A DNA stretch of 64,000 nucleotides from Rosellinia necatrix (GCA_021209875.1 JAGYVD010000008.1:3223501-3287500); one strand, 5' to 3'; numbered from the stretch's first letter, positions 45,190-57,752 are shown. Numbers and translations: made by a program. The notes: generated from the sequence alone by a model not told the origin.

Positions 45190-47161
45190 ATGGAATCGTC
45201 TATTCATATTCCCGAGGTGCAAATCTTGACTGGTGATGATGCCACGTCTGCCTGGTTTCCACTCCAAAATATGACCGTGTCATGGATGCCAGGCTGGCAA
45301 GCTGCCGCTAAAATGCTAGGTCTTTTGGGCTCGGGCATTTTGTCTGCTGTGGGTCATCATCTGCTTTACCAATACCTGAAGTCCAAGCCGGTTAAAACGC
45401 ATGAGGATGGTACACCCGTCTGGGCTACGCAAGAATGGGTCGGGAGGTATGGGTTGGTGTTCGCATTCGTGACAAAGACACTACTTGCGAGTGCCGTGGC
45501 CGAGGCATACAAGCAGCACATATGGAAGAATTTTCGCAGCCAGCCTTATACCCTTTCCGCCATCAACGCCATGTATGATGCTACCAGCAACATACTCTCC
45601 TTTGCGACCTGGGGTTTCGTTTGGAATGCTAAAGTCGCCACCATACTTGCAATCTTGACATGGTGGGTACACGTATATCTTATGAAAAAGATATTCTCTT
45701 AGAACTACTGGCTAACCAATGATATATTATTAGGCTCCTGCCTCTTACTGCGTTGGTTACCCCGTCCACGCTCCTTGTTGTCGCTTCCAACCGGGAGATA
45801 TCCCGTCAGATGCACGTCCCAACACTGAACCTCACCGACACTGATTTTCACACCCTTGATTTGTTGCCAGAGGGAGGTGATATAACACCGCTCCTCACCA
45901 GGACTACCTCCGCTGCAGGTTCCGGCATGGACATCGTCTCTATGAAGGCGGTCGTACCTAATGCCACCTATTCATTGCGTTTCAACGGCCCGTCGTTGAA
46001 GTGTGAAAATGCCACTGGAAATACGCGCCAACTCGTAGACGATGTGTACGCTGGAATCAATAGTTTCCCAGACCCCTTCCGCGGCTTTGGAGTCGACCTT
46101 GCCATATATGGCGCCTTCACCCCCGATAGTAGCCATTTGGACCTGTCGCTCCACACAGCCTTGTGGAATGTTGGTTTGATAATTTCGGAGTGCATCCTCG
46201 GAGCCATGAAGTGCGAATTCAACCCGGGGAACACCCGGATCAACCCTGCCTTCCAGCCGATACTGGCGTGGCTCGGCGACGAGAGGCTGTCTTGCTCCCT
46301 GCAGAACACCACTTACGAGGTCACCTTTCGGTCGAACGGCGACACCCAAACCATCGTCCACCCGTACAAGTTCGAGTGGATTGGGGCGACGGACGACAAA
46401 GTGTATTGTAAAATAGCGCAAGAACTGGCGAATCTGTTGGATGGGCTCGTCACCATGCGCGAAGTCGGCATCAATAAATGGCTCGCTACTCGCTTCAGCG
46501 CCTGGCGGACGCGGATCATGGAGACTGCTCTCATCGGCGCCATAGAAGCATCCGCGTCCCGGAGCGCCGGCTCCATCGACCAGCCACTTGCGCGAAACAT
46601 GTCCCTGGGTTCCCTGATCGAGGAATTATCGCGGAATCAGACATTGAGTCTATTCAGTGAACCGCGTTTCTGGTATGTTACGCCGACTTGGCCATTCTCA
46701 GATTCAAGAAACCCGCGCGAAAATTAAGCTGACACTCTGTTTCTTTTTTCCTTTTTCTTTTTCTTTTTTTTTTAATAAGTCACTATAATACCACGACGGC
46801 AATGGTTACCCAAATCCGACCCGGCAACGTCTGGCAATACCAGGTATTCAGCCTCTGGATTCCGTACGCCCTCGCCATCTCCGCCACCGCCTTGGGCGTG
46901 GTCGTCGGCATCCGCGCCATCTACGCGAACGGGGGGAGCTACGATACCACCTTCTCCGCCACCATGGTCGCGACGCGGAACACGACGCTGGACCGCATCG
47001 TGGCGGACAGGAACGCAGCGGGCCCGCATGACGTGGGGGAGCGTCTGCTCGACACAAAATTGATGTTTGGCGCTCTGGATACAGACACGGCGACGCCGGC
47101 CGGATGTGTCGGGGTCCATGCAGCATTTGGTCTCGAGGGGGAGATTCAGAAGCTCAGATGA
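45190..47161 (+). CDS. Polytopic integral membrane protein, unknown function
   Basis: The predicted product has 597 residues from exons 45190-45662, 45734-46672 and 46780-47161; total divisible by three. Exon 1 holds spans around KMLGLLGSGILSAVGHHLLY, YGLVFAFVTKTLLASAVAEA and the exon 1-2 junction (KVATILAILTW plus LLPLTALVTPSTLLVV). A large extracellular or lumenal region of about 280 residues follows, with N-glycosylation sequons (NLT, NAT, NTT, NQT, NMS) and several Cys. A final span is FSLWIPYALAISATALGVVV. This layout (AVGHH motif, LLPLTA.VTP.TL) is common in uncharacterised ascomycete membrane proteins. Intron 2 has a long T-rich tract before its AAG acceptor. No transporter or enzyme motif was seen. 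Confidence 0.8.
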
Positions 47162-48119
47162 AGATTGTACTTTTATGCGTGTTCGCTGCTGCTGCATGTC
47201 TGGCGGTATAGGTAATGTTGAATCGTTATATAACTGGAGCTAAATCAGAGTCACGCTCATGTTCATGAGGGCCTACTATGGTGTCTCGTCGTTCGCTCGA
47301 GTCCGGCCGGCCCGGTGTGGACAGCAAGTCGGGAAGATAGAAGCTAGACTTGGCTATGTAATACTATGAAATGCTGTGAGGAGGGGATAGTTTGACGAGA
47401 TTGAATAACTTTTAAAACTTGGTTCGAGATTTGGTTTCCCTGCTGCTCAACGTGCCTTGCCTTGCCTACCTCCGGATTATTCCTTTCAAACAGGCTAAAT
47501 CTCCGACCAACCCAATGATACATAAACAACTTTCAGAAGAGATACATCGTCGATATAGTTATATTGTATATGGATTGGCATTTCCCCTCGATTTCAGGCG
47601 ATTGGCGAATGAGCGCTTTGACCGTCGCGCTGCTTTGTTAAAGGGGCAAGAAAGTGAAGTATGATATCCCAACAAGTTGCTCAGAAATGGTGATAATTTA
47701 GTGTTATCGTAGCCACTCACAGGTCTCGCGGTTGCGTAATTAGAGGGTGTTGTTATTATTCAAGACAGTGTGTAGTGTGTAGTGTACAGTGTGTAGTGTA
47801 CAGTGTACACTAATAACGTTTGTGTACGCTATCTAGATCATCCCGTGGCTTTGCATACGACACGTGATATTGATATTGATTACCTAACTACACCCCACTG
47901 CCCCACATGGGGCCTGTGCGAGCTCCCAAGTTCCCATTCCGAGGTCATCAGCAATTGTCCACTCTTGATTGCTCGATTTCGACCTTTGCCCTTTGCCCTT
48001 TTCCATTGACGCCGCTCGCCACGACCGACCGGCGTACCAACCTGGGATAACTCGATCCAGCCCCGAGCGAACCGTAGCACCTACCCGAGAGCATCCCTGC
48101 GATACGCCGATTGCCCGCC
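47162..48119. other. Spacer before GRIM-19 gene with GTGTAGT minisatellite
   Basis: A tandem GTGTAGT/GTACAGT tract lies at about 47767-47808. No gene was seen. Confidence 0.6.
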
Positions 48120-49114
48120 ATGCCGCAGGATATGCCCCCCGTCGGGGGCTACGGCCCCGTCCAGTATAAGGTGAGCGAACACCCGGGCCTCTTTCGTTGG
48201 GGGGTTGGGGGGGAGGGGGGAGGGGGTTAATGGCTACATCCTGGGGAGGATAATAGAACGGAGCAATGTGGGGAGAGGGTATGGGCGAACCGGAGGCTGT
48301 CTGATTGATGCGACAAAGCCGGAGATACATATGACATCCTCTGCCTATGGGAATTCTCTGTCGCATTTCCGACCCGAGCGCGAGCGTCGTCGATCGAAGG
48401 GGCTTGAGTTGCCTAGAACTAGGAGGGGCGCACGAGCGTAGTTCGCAACCTATCACCAAAGGCTCAGATAGGGAACGCGCGGAGACCGTGCTTATATCGG
48501 GAAAGACAGATCGAAGACAGGCGATCATGTAGCGATTGCGGAGATGGGAGGCTAACGGATCATCTGAAATAGCGCAACCTGCCGGCCAGTGGTTTCCGTC
48601 CCGGAACGTGGCTGGTTGCGATGGGTGTCATCATGACCTACGGATTTTATAAGCTTGGACAGGGTATCAAGGAGCAGAAGTATGTGGACCGAAAAAGCCA
48701 TAGGGATTGGGGACCGATTGCAAAGGGGAGATGGCTGACGTGACTGTTTCCGCCCAGTGAACTCGCTCGCGAAAAGATGTGGTCGCGCATCCACCTTATC
48801 CCCATGCTGCAGGCTGAAGCGGACCGTGATCTCGTCCGTCGACATCTGGCTGACCAAGCGCGCGAGAAGGAGCTGCTAGGCGAAAACTTCAGGGTTTATA
48901 ACTCTGACCGGTGGGTTTCTTTCTTTCCTTTCCCGACTTCCACCTTCGTCGCGTTCCCGGACTTGCCACTTTATAGGACATGGTTCTGTAGTGGGAATGG
49001 GAAAACTGGGAGGGCAGGGGAACACGGTAAGGCTACAATGCTAATGTGATATATCTGATTTTTAGATACGTACGACCTACGTACGCCGCCACGCCCGCCC
49101 ACGTAACGAAATAG
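48120..49114 (+). CDS. Mitochondrial complex I subunit GRIM-19/NDUFA13
   Basis: The predicted product has 119 residues and is an accessory subunit of NADH:ubiquinone oxidoreductase in the inner mitochondrial membrane. Exons are 48120-48170, 48573-48679, 48758-48910 and 49066-49114; total divisible by three. It starts MPQDMPPVGGYGPVQYKRNL, the conserved N-terminus of the family. One membrane span follows (GTWLVAMGVIMTYGFYKLGQ). Next come the helical EKMWSRIHLIPMLQAEADRD and the end YVRPTYAATPAHVTK. The length is right for fungi. Intron 1 is 402 bp, the longest in the window, and intron 3 is 155 bp. There is no cleaved presequence, as expected. Confidence 0.95.
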
Positions 49115-50353
49115 ACTGGTGCGAAAAAGAACCATCGTACCAAGGGCCGAGGATCCTTAACCTCGGTTTAAGCTGAGAACCCGCACGCAAGCTACCTATG
49201 GGCTGGCTAAGATGGGGCGGGAACCCGCAAGTGAAAAGCATAAGTCAAGATGCGAACGGGAAATAGAGCAGATGTCATTGTACATACACAAAACATAACC
49301 TACCCTAGACTTGTGCAACAAGTCCAGCACCCGACAATTCGGAGATGCAAAAGATTTCTTTGTTAATTCCCTCCGAAACGCGGTTGTGTTTGCTATGGCG
49401 TGATGTTTTACATGGGCTTTCACCCCAACCATCCTAATTACCAGCACCCACGCCAGGTCCCTTCTCTCCAAAGGGAGTTGGTATTGTGACTGGCAACATG
49501 TTGCTACTAGTCAAGGCTTGTTTGCTTTGGCTCTAGTCGTGGCTATATATAGTGGGTTTGATGATTCACGAACAGGGCGGCTATGACCTCTGCCCTCGCT
49601 CGCGTTTCCACTGGGCCTTGCGTCTTGCCCATATCATAATGGTATCGGGGATATCGTCAAGGGACCTGCTACTCGGAACTATTTGGCTATTTGGGTACAT
49701 GTCGACTTTGATTTTTGGATTTCGCATTCAACATACTCAAGCCCAAGACTAGCCTCAATTTTTATTTTAGAGTAGAATTTTGTTTCTAAACTGCCCCATT
49801 CATGCTTTTGGCCCTTGCTTGCTGATGAAACTACTCGCTCATCTTACCTCACCTCAAGTGATAACCACCATCATAGTCGCCGATCGTCGATGTTAATCGA
49901 CAAGTACGCTACTACACTAGGGTCGCTCGCTATGAATAAGCAAAGAAAGGGCCGATTCTTTCCGCGATTATTCATGGCCCAAAAAGCTAGGAGCGCTGCA
50001 GATGTAACCTCCGGACTGGGGTGTGGCGCCTTCGTGCCTTTTTTTACTATCAGCCTGGTCCTCTTGATCACTGGACCCTCTTACGATGTCGAAAATATGC
50101 AGGGCCCGTGAGCGTTGTTGTTATGATTACTGATGACTTGACTCGGAGTGACGTGTGTAGTTCGTGTCCTACCTACTGCCAAGATGCGCCTGGTAACGCA
50201 CCCAGGAAGGAGAGGAACCTCGGGAAGCAGAAAGAAGAAGATTGGATACAGCCGTATCCGACGGGACCAACGTTGCACCGGTGCCTACCTGATCGCGGGG
50301 GTGCGTCGTCGCGCTCTTCTTCGCGCGCGCACCGACCGACACCCACCCACACA

Positions 50354-50395
50354 TGCACACACAAACACACACACACACACACACACAAACACACA
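50354..50395. repeat. (AC)n microsatellite
   Basis: An AC tract interrupted by AAAC units. Confidence 0.9.
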
Positions 50396-50663
50396 GATGG
50401 CACAAAAACACATGCTGCGGCAGGTTATCCCATCGTGCGGCTTCCGGGGGGAAGGGGGTTGTCGGGCGCGGCGGAAATCGGCTCTATGTCTGCCTTCCTG
50501 CCTGCCTGCCTGCCCGCCAGCCCGACCTCAGCGAGTGAGGGGAGATGGGCGGACGGAGATGCATGCGCCGACGCGAGGATCTGAGGGAATACATGGTGAG
50601 ATGGGGATGAACACCGAGAGCGTTGGTAAGGCTGTGGGAGTGTGCAGCGAGAGCTCGTAAAAG

Positions 50664-50687
50664 CAGAGAGAGAGAGAGAGAGAGAGG
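50664..50687. repeat. (GA)n microsatellite
   Basis: An uninterrupted GA tract of about 12 units. Confidence 0.9.
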
Positions 50688-51925
50688 TTCGAGTACTGAG
50701 GCGGATATGAATTGCCGCTTGCGGTGTCTGAGCCGCGGGGTCGTTGTGGGAAGACAAGTCAAGTCCCCTTGTGCGTCTCGTGTCCAGGGAATAGACGAGG
50801 CAGAATGAGGTCCCTTTGCCGGAGGATCTATGGCCTTTGGCTTTGTTTGGCTTCTCTTTTTGCGTGCTTCTCTTTGCGTGTGCCATCGGTCTAGATTATC
50901 GCGAGATCTCAGACGCCCGGCGATTACACTTACCTGTTCGGAGTGTGCCTCCTCGTCCTAGTCACTTAGTTCAGTCGAGGCAACAGAGGAAGTCGCTGTG
51001 AGTCGGTCATATTGGCCGGCGTGTCGGCGCTGCATTGACTTGCTGGACCCGTTAGTCTCGCAAGCGAAATGAGGTCCTAGGTTCAATACGGGAAGATACC
51101 ATTTCCTCCGATATCGAGCCTTCGCCACACTAGTGCTTGTAGTGTAGTGTACTTGTATGTAGACCTGGCTCCGGTATATCCACCCCGAGCCATCTATGAT
51201 CTATCTAGCCTGGCTATGCTATCTGCCTCTGACATCTCGCTGTCGTGATTTGACGCCTATCGCTACGCTTCCCGGCGCCTGCCGGATGACCCTTCTGACC
51301 TGCCCCTTTTGTCGTCACCATTCCCAGTCGGGAAAGTGATCGGATGGCCTAGCCAGACCCACGCTCGCTCAGCCGGAGTGAGATCGCAGACGTATGTATT
51401 GTGGTATTGTGGTATTGTGGTATGTATGTCCTTGTGTCCTTGCATGTTGTGTATTGAAGGGAGGCGAGGGGAAGGGAGGGGACTTTTCACATTACTGGAA
51501 TACAGATCTGGCACCTCTCTGGCCAAATGTTACATCACAAGCTCTGAAACCAACACCTGGAAGGAAGGTGGCAGCGGTCAACAGGCCTCCAGAGCCGCAA
51601 TGCCAGCGCATGGGGGGTATCACACACGATACCTACCCGGTAGGAAGCCCGCCATCGTATTGCGGACCCTGCTCGCCCCATCGCCTGCCAGGGTAGCTCT
51701 CACACTCTCGCGTCGGTGCCATGTACTACGTTGGAGACTGCAGGATAGCCTCTTGGCCCTCCAGCCAAGGACCCCAAGATCTGGGGAGAAAGCTTGTTTG
51801 TTGCTTGGCAGGGACGGCGCCTGAGCCCCCTTGGTCATCTACGGCACCAGCCTCGGCCGGCCGTCGAGCATAGAACTATGGCCGCTCGGGGCGGAGAATA
51901 CGAGCGCTTTGAGACATCTTCGCGC

Positions 51926-51954
51926 GAGAGAGAGAGAGAGAGGGAGAGAGAGAG
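51926..51954. repeat. (GA)n microsatellite
   Basis: A GA tract with one GGG interruption. Confidence 0.85.
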
Positions 51955-52783
51955 GGCGAGCGAATGTCCCACTCGCCTCCCCATTATCACGGGCTGTTAA
52001 GCGCCTATGTCGGTGAGATAACCCCATACATACATCCATACATGGCATGACCCCCCTGCCCCATTCAATGTCGACATTCCCCTCACTGATTGCCCTATGT
52101 CATTATTTGACAGTAGCGCAATGCGCCCTGTCGAGCTTCATTGCCAGCGATTGGGAGAACTGGAACCGACACCATGCCAAGTCAAGAAGGCAGAAAGTGG
52201 CGAATCGCCGGCGACCAGACCCCTGGGGGGGCTACTACTACTACTACTACTACTACCTCAAGGCGTCATATTCCAGCCACCGTTAGTCGGCGGCCGGTTG
52301 GGTTGGGCGTGTTGGAAGCTTGATTAGACCTCGCACGCGATTCCTGCTTATACGACCTTATTGAGCGATTTTCCGAGGGTCCGCCACCGCGCGCGGTGCC
52401 ATGCTATGCTATATCGCAGCATGAGCGAGTCAGCGGCATGAGAGAAACCCCTCGCTGGCAGAGACGGCCTGCCTCTCTTGGCATGCAGCGCGAAGTTGCA
52501 CTTCTGGTTTACCCGAGAAAATGACCTTATCTACCGGCAGCTAGTGTTCCAAGGCGAGAAGGCAGGGGATCTCCTGCCTCATCGGGCTCGCGACCATAAT
52601 GCGCCAGGCACCAGCAGGGTTATTTTATTCTCATGCTTCGTGCGTCGTGTCGTGATGACCCGCGGATATATAAAAGCCTCAGGTCGACCCGGCCGACGAT
52701 GGTGATGATGATGAGCTCACCCACCCCAGGACACACACCAACCGGTCTTCTCTCCCCATCTCCCGCCACCAGTGTCTGTCACG

Positions 52784-54087
52784 ATGATCCCCTTCCCTTC
52801 CACCCTCGCGCTCTTCAGCGCCCTGCTGGGCGCCGCCGCGGCCATCCCCGCGCCCCAGCCCGGCCGCTTCACGCTCAACCAGACGCGCAATGCGAACTTC
52901 CGCCGCCACGGCCCCTCGGAGGTGGCCAAGACGTACCTCAAGTACGGACGCCCGGTGCCCGCCGAGCTCGCCGCCAGCCTGGGCATGACGGCCGCCGCGA
53001 ACCAGAAGCGCAGCCACGGGTCGACGGCGACGTACCCCGAGCAGTACGACTCGGAGTGGCTCACCCCGGTCCAGATCGGCACTCCCGCGCAGACGCTCAA
53101 CCTCGACTTCGACTCGGGGTCGTCTGACCTGTGGGTGTTCAGCACGGACACGTCGACGCGCTACGTCAACGGGCAGACGCTGTACGGCCCCGCCAAGAGC
53201 AGCACGGCCAAGAAGCTGACCAACGGGCGCTGGAGCATCTCGTACGGCGACGGCAGCTCGTCGAGCGGGATCGTGTACACGGACGTCGTCACCGTCGGCG
53301 GCCTGACGGTCGCCAACCAGGCCGTCGAGTCCGCCCAGACCGTCTCCAGCTCCTTCACGCAGGAGAGCAACCTCGATGGCCTGCTCGGGCTCGCCTTCAG
53401 CACCCTCAACACCGTCACCCCGACCCAGCAGAAGACCTGGTTCGACAACATCAAGGCCAGCCTCGACTCGCCCGTCTTCGCCGTTGATTTCAAGGCCGGC
53501 GGTGTTCGTACGTTTCTCCTCTCTCTCTCTCTCTCTCTTCCTCCTTCCCCTTCCCCGTTCAACTAGCTGATGACTAACCTAACCCACCACTAGCCGGCAG
53601 CTACGACTTCGGCTACATCGACGCGGCCAAGCACACGGGCGCGATCACGTACACGTCGGTGAGCTCGCGGCAGGGGTTCTGGGAGTTCGTGTCGACGGGG
53701 TACGCGGTGGGCAGCGGGTCGTTCAAGACGACGAGCCTGGACGGCATCGCCGACACGGGCACGACGCTGCTGTACCTGCCCAGCGCCGTCGTCGGCGCCT
53801 ACTGGGCCGCCGTGTCCGGGTCCCGGAACGACGCCTCCGCCGGCGGCTACACGTTCCCGTGCGCGGCCGCCCTGCCCGACTTCACCTTCGGCATCGGCTC
53901 CGCCCGCGTCGTCATCCCCGGCGCCTACATCAACTACGCCCCCTACACCGGCTCCACCTGCTTCGGCGGCATCCAGTCGAGCTCCGGCATCGGCATCAAC
54001 ATCTTCGGCGACGTCGCGCTTAAGGCCGCCTATGTCGTCTTCGATAGCAATGGACCCCGCATTGGCTGGGCTGCTAAGAATCTGTAA
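52784..54087 (+). CDS. Secreted pepsin-like aspartic protease (A1)
   Basis: The predicted product is a 405-residue preproenzyme of the penicillopepsin/endothiapepsin type. Exons are 52784-53507 and 53594-54087; total divisible by three. The signal peptide is about 20 residues (LALFSALLGAAAA), then a propeptide to about residue 80. The two catalytic aspartates are Asp110 in DFDSGSSDLWVF and Asp295 in IADTGTTLLYL. The flap tyrosine lies in WSISYGDGSSSSG. The fungal-type PGSYDFGYID is rebuilt across the intron (5' splice C/GTACGT at 53508), followed by NIFGDVALKAAYVVFD. Two cysteines near the C-terminus (FPCAAAL, GSTCFGG) form the usual disulfide. All catalytic features are intact. The coding sequence is very GC-rich compared with both flanks. 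It degrades external protein at acid pH (family knowledge). Confidence 0.95.
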
Positions 54088-54826
54088 GCGCGCACGCCTT
54101 GTCGTTTGTTGCTTTTGGGGGGGTTGAATGAATGAATAAATGAATGAATGGGATGGAACTTGGGGGTGTATATACATAAGTCGGTAGGAAAGTTGGGGTG
54201 CAATGATGAATGAGACATGAGTATTGATTGGGAACTTTTTGGTGTTTTGTGATAGGCTTGCCTCTTCTTTGTTGTGATTGTAGTGTTTCATGGTCGCACC
54301 GGGAACCGATGATGATGCTTGGAGACGACTGTTCTGGTGCATGGCTATCCTATTCAAGGGGTGGAAATGAAGGGGGAAGGGGAGGAGGAGAGTTGTACTA
54401 TTGTGCTTAGTTTTCATTGTTTAGTTATAGGGATTTCTATTATGATCGTTTAGCAGGTGATTGGTGATTCGTTCGAATGAAGACAACATCGTATTCATTA
54501 TACTCTGACATGATCATTTTGAAGTCTTTTCAGAATCAACAACCTATCCAGCCAACTATTGGATATGGTCAACATTGAATTATCTACTACGCAAACGTGA
54601 CTCTTTTGTTCATAGGTTTTGCATACACAAAAACTCCATGGTATAAAGTTATCAGATGTAACTGCGCCCCAGATCCTGGTATGGACGGTTAATTACGGTG
54701 GGTCCGTGCTTTCACAAGGAAAAAAAAATATCCCTACAGTTTCTTGGCACAGCGGGGTTTTCGGATGACTGTGAATACGAGACACATAGTGCGTCTTTGG
54801 CTACCCAATCATCAATTCATTGAGTT
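54088..54826. other. Spacer between protease and tRNA
   Basis: 3' flank of the protease. No gene was seen. Confidence 0.6.
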
Positions 54827-54898
54827 GGTTTCCTAGTGTAATGGTTATCACAGCGGATTCTGATTCCGCTAATCTGGGTTCGATTCCCAGGGAGACCT
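54827..54898 (+). tRNA. tRNA-Gln(CTG)
   Basis: 72 nt, intronless. The acceptor GGTTTCC pairs with GGAGACC (one G-U). The D-arm/A box is TAGTGTAATGG. The anticodon stem CGGAT/ATTCCG type encloses the loop with anticodon CTG, reading CAG. The T-arm/B box is GGGTTCGATTCCC. It encodes no CCA, as expected for a nuclear gene. Confidence 0.95.
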
Positions 54899-54909
54899 TA
54901 TTCTTTCCA

Positions 54910-54914
54910 TTTTT
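54910..54914 (+). terminator. Pol III T-run terminator of tRNA-Gln
   Basis: TTTTT lies 12 nt after the tRNA 3' end. Confidence 0.7.
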
Positions 54915-55197
54915 GATGATTTCTCCCAGCAATTCTCGAACTCTTCTTCTTTTATTCTTTTTTTCCAAGTTTGTATCTTCAATAACGAGGTAGTGCTGTA
55001 CAGTTTTACAAGTTGATCTACGAATTCGCTAAGTTGTGGAACAAAACTAGAGCTCTGTCTAAATGGAAATCAAAGCAAGATGAAGAAGATTCCCTTTTGC
55101 GAAGTGAAACTAGACCTTTTTGGAATACAGCGCAATAGAACAGGCTAAGATTACACGTTACATGCCGAATGAATCATCATTTAAAATCCTCGCTATC

Positions 55198-57394
55198 TTA
55201 TAGCTCACCGAGGATCTCATCATCCCCGGTCTTGTCGTCGTCATCCTCGTCATCCTCGTCATCATCCACCACAAACCAATCCCTCACCACGGCCGTCCCC
55301 TTCTCGACCCTCTCCCACACCTCGGGTAGACACGTCTCCGGCTTCAGGATATAGCACCGCGGCCGCGGCCTCTTGGGCGGCGTGTTCCGCACCGTCCAAG
55401 CATCCCGCACGCCGGACGTGACCAGGCCGTCCGTCACCGGGACGAGGCCGGTGGCTATGTCGCGGCCGGACGCGGCGCGCGCGAAGATCGCGCGCGCGGC
55501 CCCCGGCGCGTACGACGGCACCTCGTGCCCGGCCTGGAACACGCGCGTGAAGGAGAAGTTGCCGACCTGCCGCGTCAAGCCGCTGTACTCGCAGCCTCCT
55601 CCTCGTCCTCCCTCTCCGCAGCCGCCGCCGTGATTAGGGGGCGGTTCCCTAGGCGTCAGCAGCGGAGCGTAGCCGGCGGCGGCGAACTCGGCGGCGCGAC
55701 GCCACGGCACGGCGAGGCTCGCGGCCTCGCCGCCGGCCCAGTTGCTCGCGTAGTCGCGGTCGCCGTAGACCAAATGCACGCGCACGCGCACGCCGCCGCC
55801 GCCGCCGCTGCCGCCTTCGCCGTCGAGAAGCGCGGCGATGGCCTCGAGGTAACCCCCGTGCACGAAGTCGGAGTTGCCCGCGAACGCCGCCGCCGTCGCC
55901 GCCGACGCCATCGAGTGGTTCACCGGCACCCCGAGCGCCGAAAGCACGCCCCCCGCGCCGCAGGTACCCGTACATGTGCGGCGCCGGGAACGGGTCCCGC
56001 TTCGGGTGCGCGATGTCGTACCACCCGTGGTCGAGCGCCCGGTACCGCTCCCAGTCCGCCATCGCGCAGTCCAGCGCCGCCTCGTCGCACGCCTGCGTGA
56101 GCGCCGTCGCTGCTGCCGCGGTGGACCATTTCTTATTGTGATGGGTTGAGGAGGAGTGGGGGAAGAAGACCGGCTCGGCGCCGCGCATCGAGTCCTGGCA
56201 CGCTTGCACCTTGGCCTTGCAGCCGCCTGGCCGCGTCCAGTTGTGCATCAGCTCCTCGTAGGTGCTTTGGTTGATGGCTTGGATGCCGTATGTCTTCAGA
56301 GGGGGGTGTTAGTCTTATTCGGGTCGGTGTCCGGACGTGGGGGGGGTTACGTACGTTGTTGTATGGGAAGGAGATGAAGCTCTCGTGCTGAATCACCATA
56401 TCTAGAAGCCCGTCGACGATGCCTAGGGTGTCTAGATGCAGATAATGCGCGTCCTTCTCTGTGGAACTACCGTTGGCGATCTTGTCGTTCTGCTGCTGCA
56501 GGAAGTGGAAGAACGCAGGCCCGTAGTGGCCCCCATAACTCTCGGCCCACAGGCTGATTCGGTCGTCTGCTGGCTTGTAGTGCGGGAACTCGGTAAACCA
56601 GGTTTGGGCGAAGTGCCAGAATGCGTGGGCCGCCTGGGCGGTGGTGTTAGGTGTTTGGGTGAGTTTTTGGCTGCTGAACGTCCCGACATGGTGTATTAGG
56701 TTCGACTCTGGTATGACCTCGCTGAAGTCTCCCGGCTCTACTAGAAAAGTCTCGCCGTCTGGGCCCAAGCTGGCCGTGCCGTTGATCAGCTCGTCATATG
56801 AAATCCCACCTGTGTCGGCTGGTCGATGTAGAGCATGTTGACTTCGTTGTTCCAACTCCAGGGATTAAGGTAGGTAGATCTAGAGTCCGATCCGACAAAG
56901 CAAGGGCCGTTCTCTTCCAGCAATCCCATCATGGAGGAGCCACCGGGTCCTCCGTTCAGCCATATCGCTAAGGGGGCGTTGGCTACATTGTTCCGGGCCT
57001 CGAAAAACCAGAAAAATCTAAGCCCTGCATAAGCCCTGGTATCCGGCGGAGGGGGTTGGCAGGGTAAGCTCACGCATTAATTGGATAGTCTTGTGTTATG
57101 CCGTTTGGGCCGTCATCGAGAAAGCCCGGCGGAAGATGGACGTAACCAGAGTAAGACTTCACACCGGGCGTGGTCTCGCAGATTCCTGGCTATTGAGATC
57201 TCATGTTAGTGCACCGAACCCCGCCGAATGACGAATCTGCCGCATTCATCCGCTCTGATACTTGCCTCTTTAAATGATATAGTGACGTTGTTGTGAAACT
57301 TCGATTGGAGCAGGGTTATTCCCGTAGGTGGGGGAGGAAATTGCGCTACTACGAAGCCGAAGAGGCTGGTCCTCACTATAAAATGCTTAAACAT
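55198..57394 (-). CDS. Secreted serine carboxypeptidase (S10), frame broken twice
   Basis: Minus-strand exons are 57394-57266, 57189-57074, 57017-56355 and 56293-55198. About 667 residues if two single-base shifts are set aside. Signal-like start ([15 protein letters not shown]), then VTISFKE joined to [21 protein letters not shown]10 blocks are [34 protein letters not shown], the nucleophile in [13 protein letters not shown], the Asp in [15 protein letters not shown] and the His in [11 protein letters not shown]. Intron 1 (57190-57265) is GC-AG (5' GCAAGT). Break 1: at about 56801-56803 the conserved QVGFSYD block needs one more T (minus strand). Break 2: the C6 run at 55949-55954 is one base too long for GYLRRGG to continue into [11 protein letters not shown]. 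Both are in homopolymers, so they may be assembly errors. The C-terminus is an unusual Asp/Glu-rich tail. Confidence 0.8.
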
Positions 57395-57752
57395 CCTTTT
57401 GTGATGGATCTGGCCTCGGAGAGAAAAGGGCCAACATTCGAGTCAGTCGGAGATGATGCTGTTGTGGTGATGGTGCCGCTTATAAGAGATAAAGAACCGG
57501 AGCTCACGCGTCGGAGTTCGGATTGTTTCCTATCTTTATGTTGGTGCCTAGATCGATGGCAAAACTAACATGCGACGGACAACTTTTCGGGTCCTCATTA
57601 TTAGCTCATCGCCAATCTGAAGCTAGCTAGCTACTACATAACTGGACTTTGTCTCCTCTTTCGTAACAAACATGTAATAAGACGGTAAACTAGGGCCGAC
57701 GAGCGGCGCGTTCCATTCAGGATCCCTTTAAATGATGTGAGCGCGGTAAGCT
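57395..57752. other. Short spacer between exo-PG and carboxypeptidase genes
   Basis: This is the promoter of the carboxypeptidase gene. Nothing else was seen. Confidence 0.6.

Larger units (their letters stand above)
49115..52783. other. 3.7-kb spacer with several microsatellites
   Basis: No gene could be supported. It contains (AC)n at 50354-50395, (GA)n at 50664-50687 and 51926-51954, and (TAC)n at 52232-52257. Open frames here follow these simple repeats. Confidence 0.55.

Noticed and set aside
50169..50660. Several overlapping open frames around 50.2-50.9 kb
   Set aside because: They follow AC and GA microsatellites, have no family motif and overlap on both strands.
57036..57073. A 38-bp intron in the carboxypeptidase
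   Set aside because: The acceptor at 57018 gives 56 bp and the expected [11 protein letters not shown] junction.
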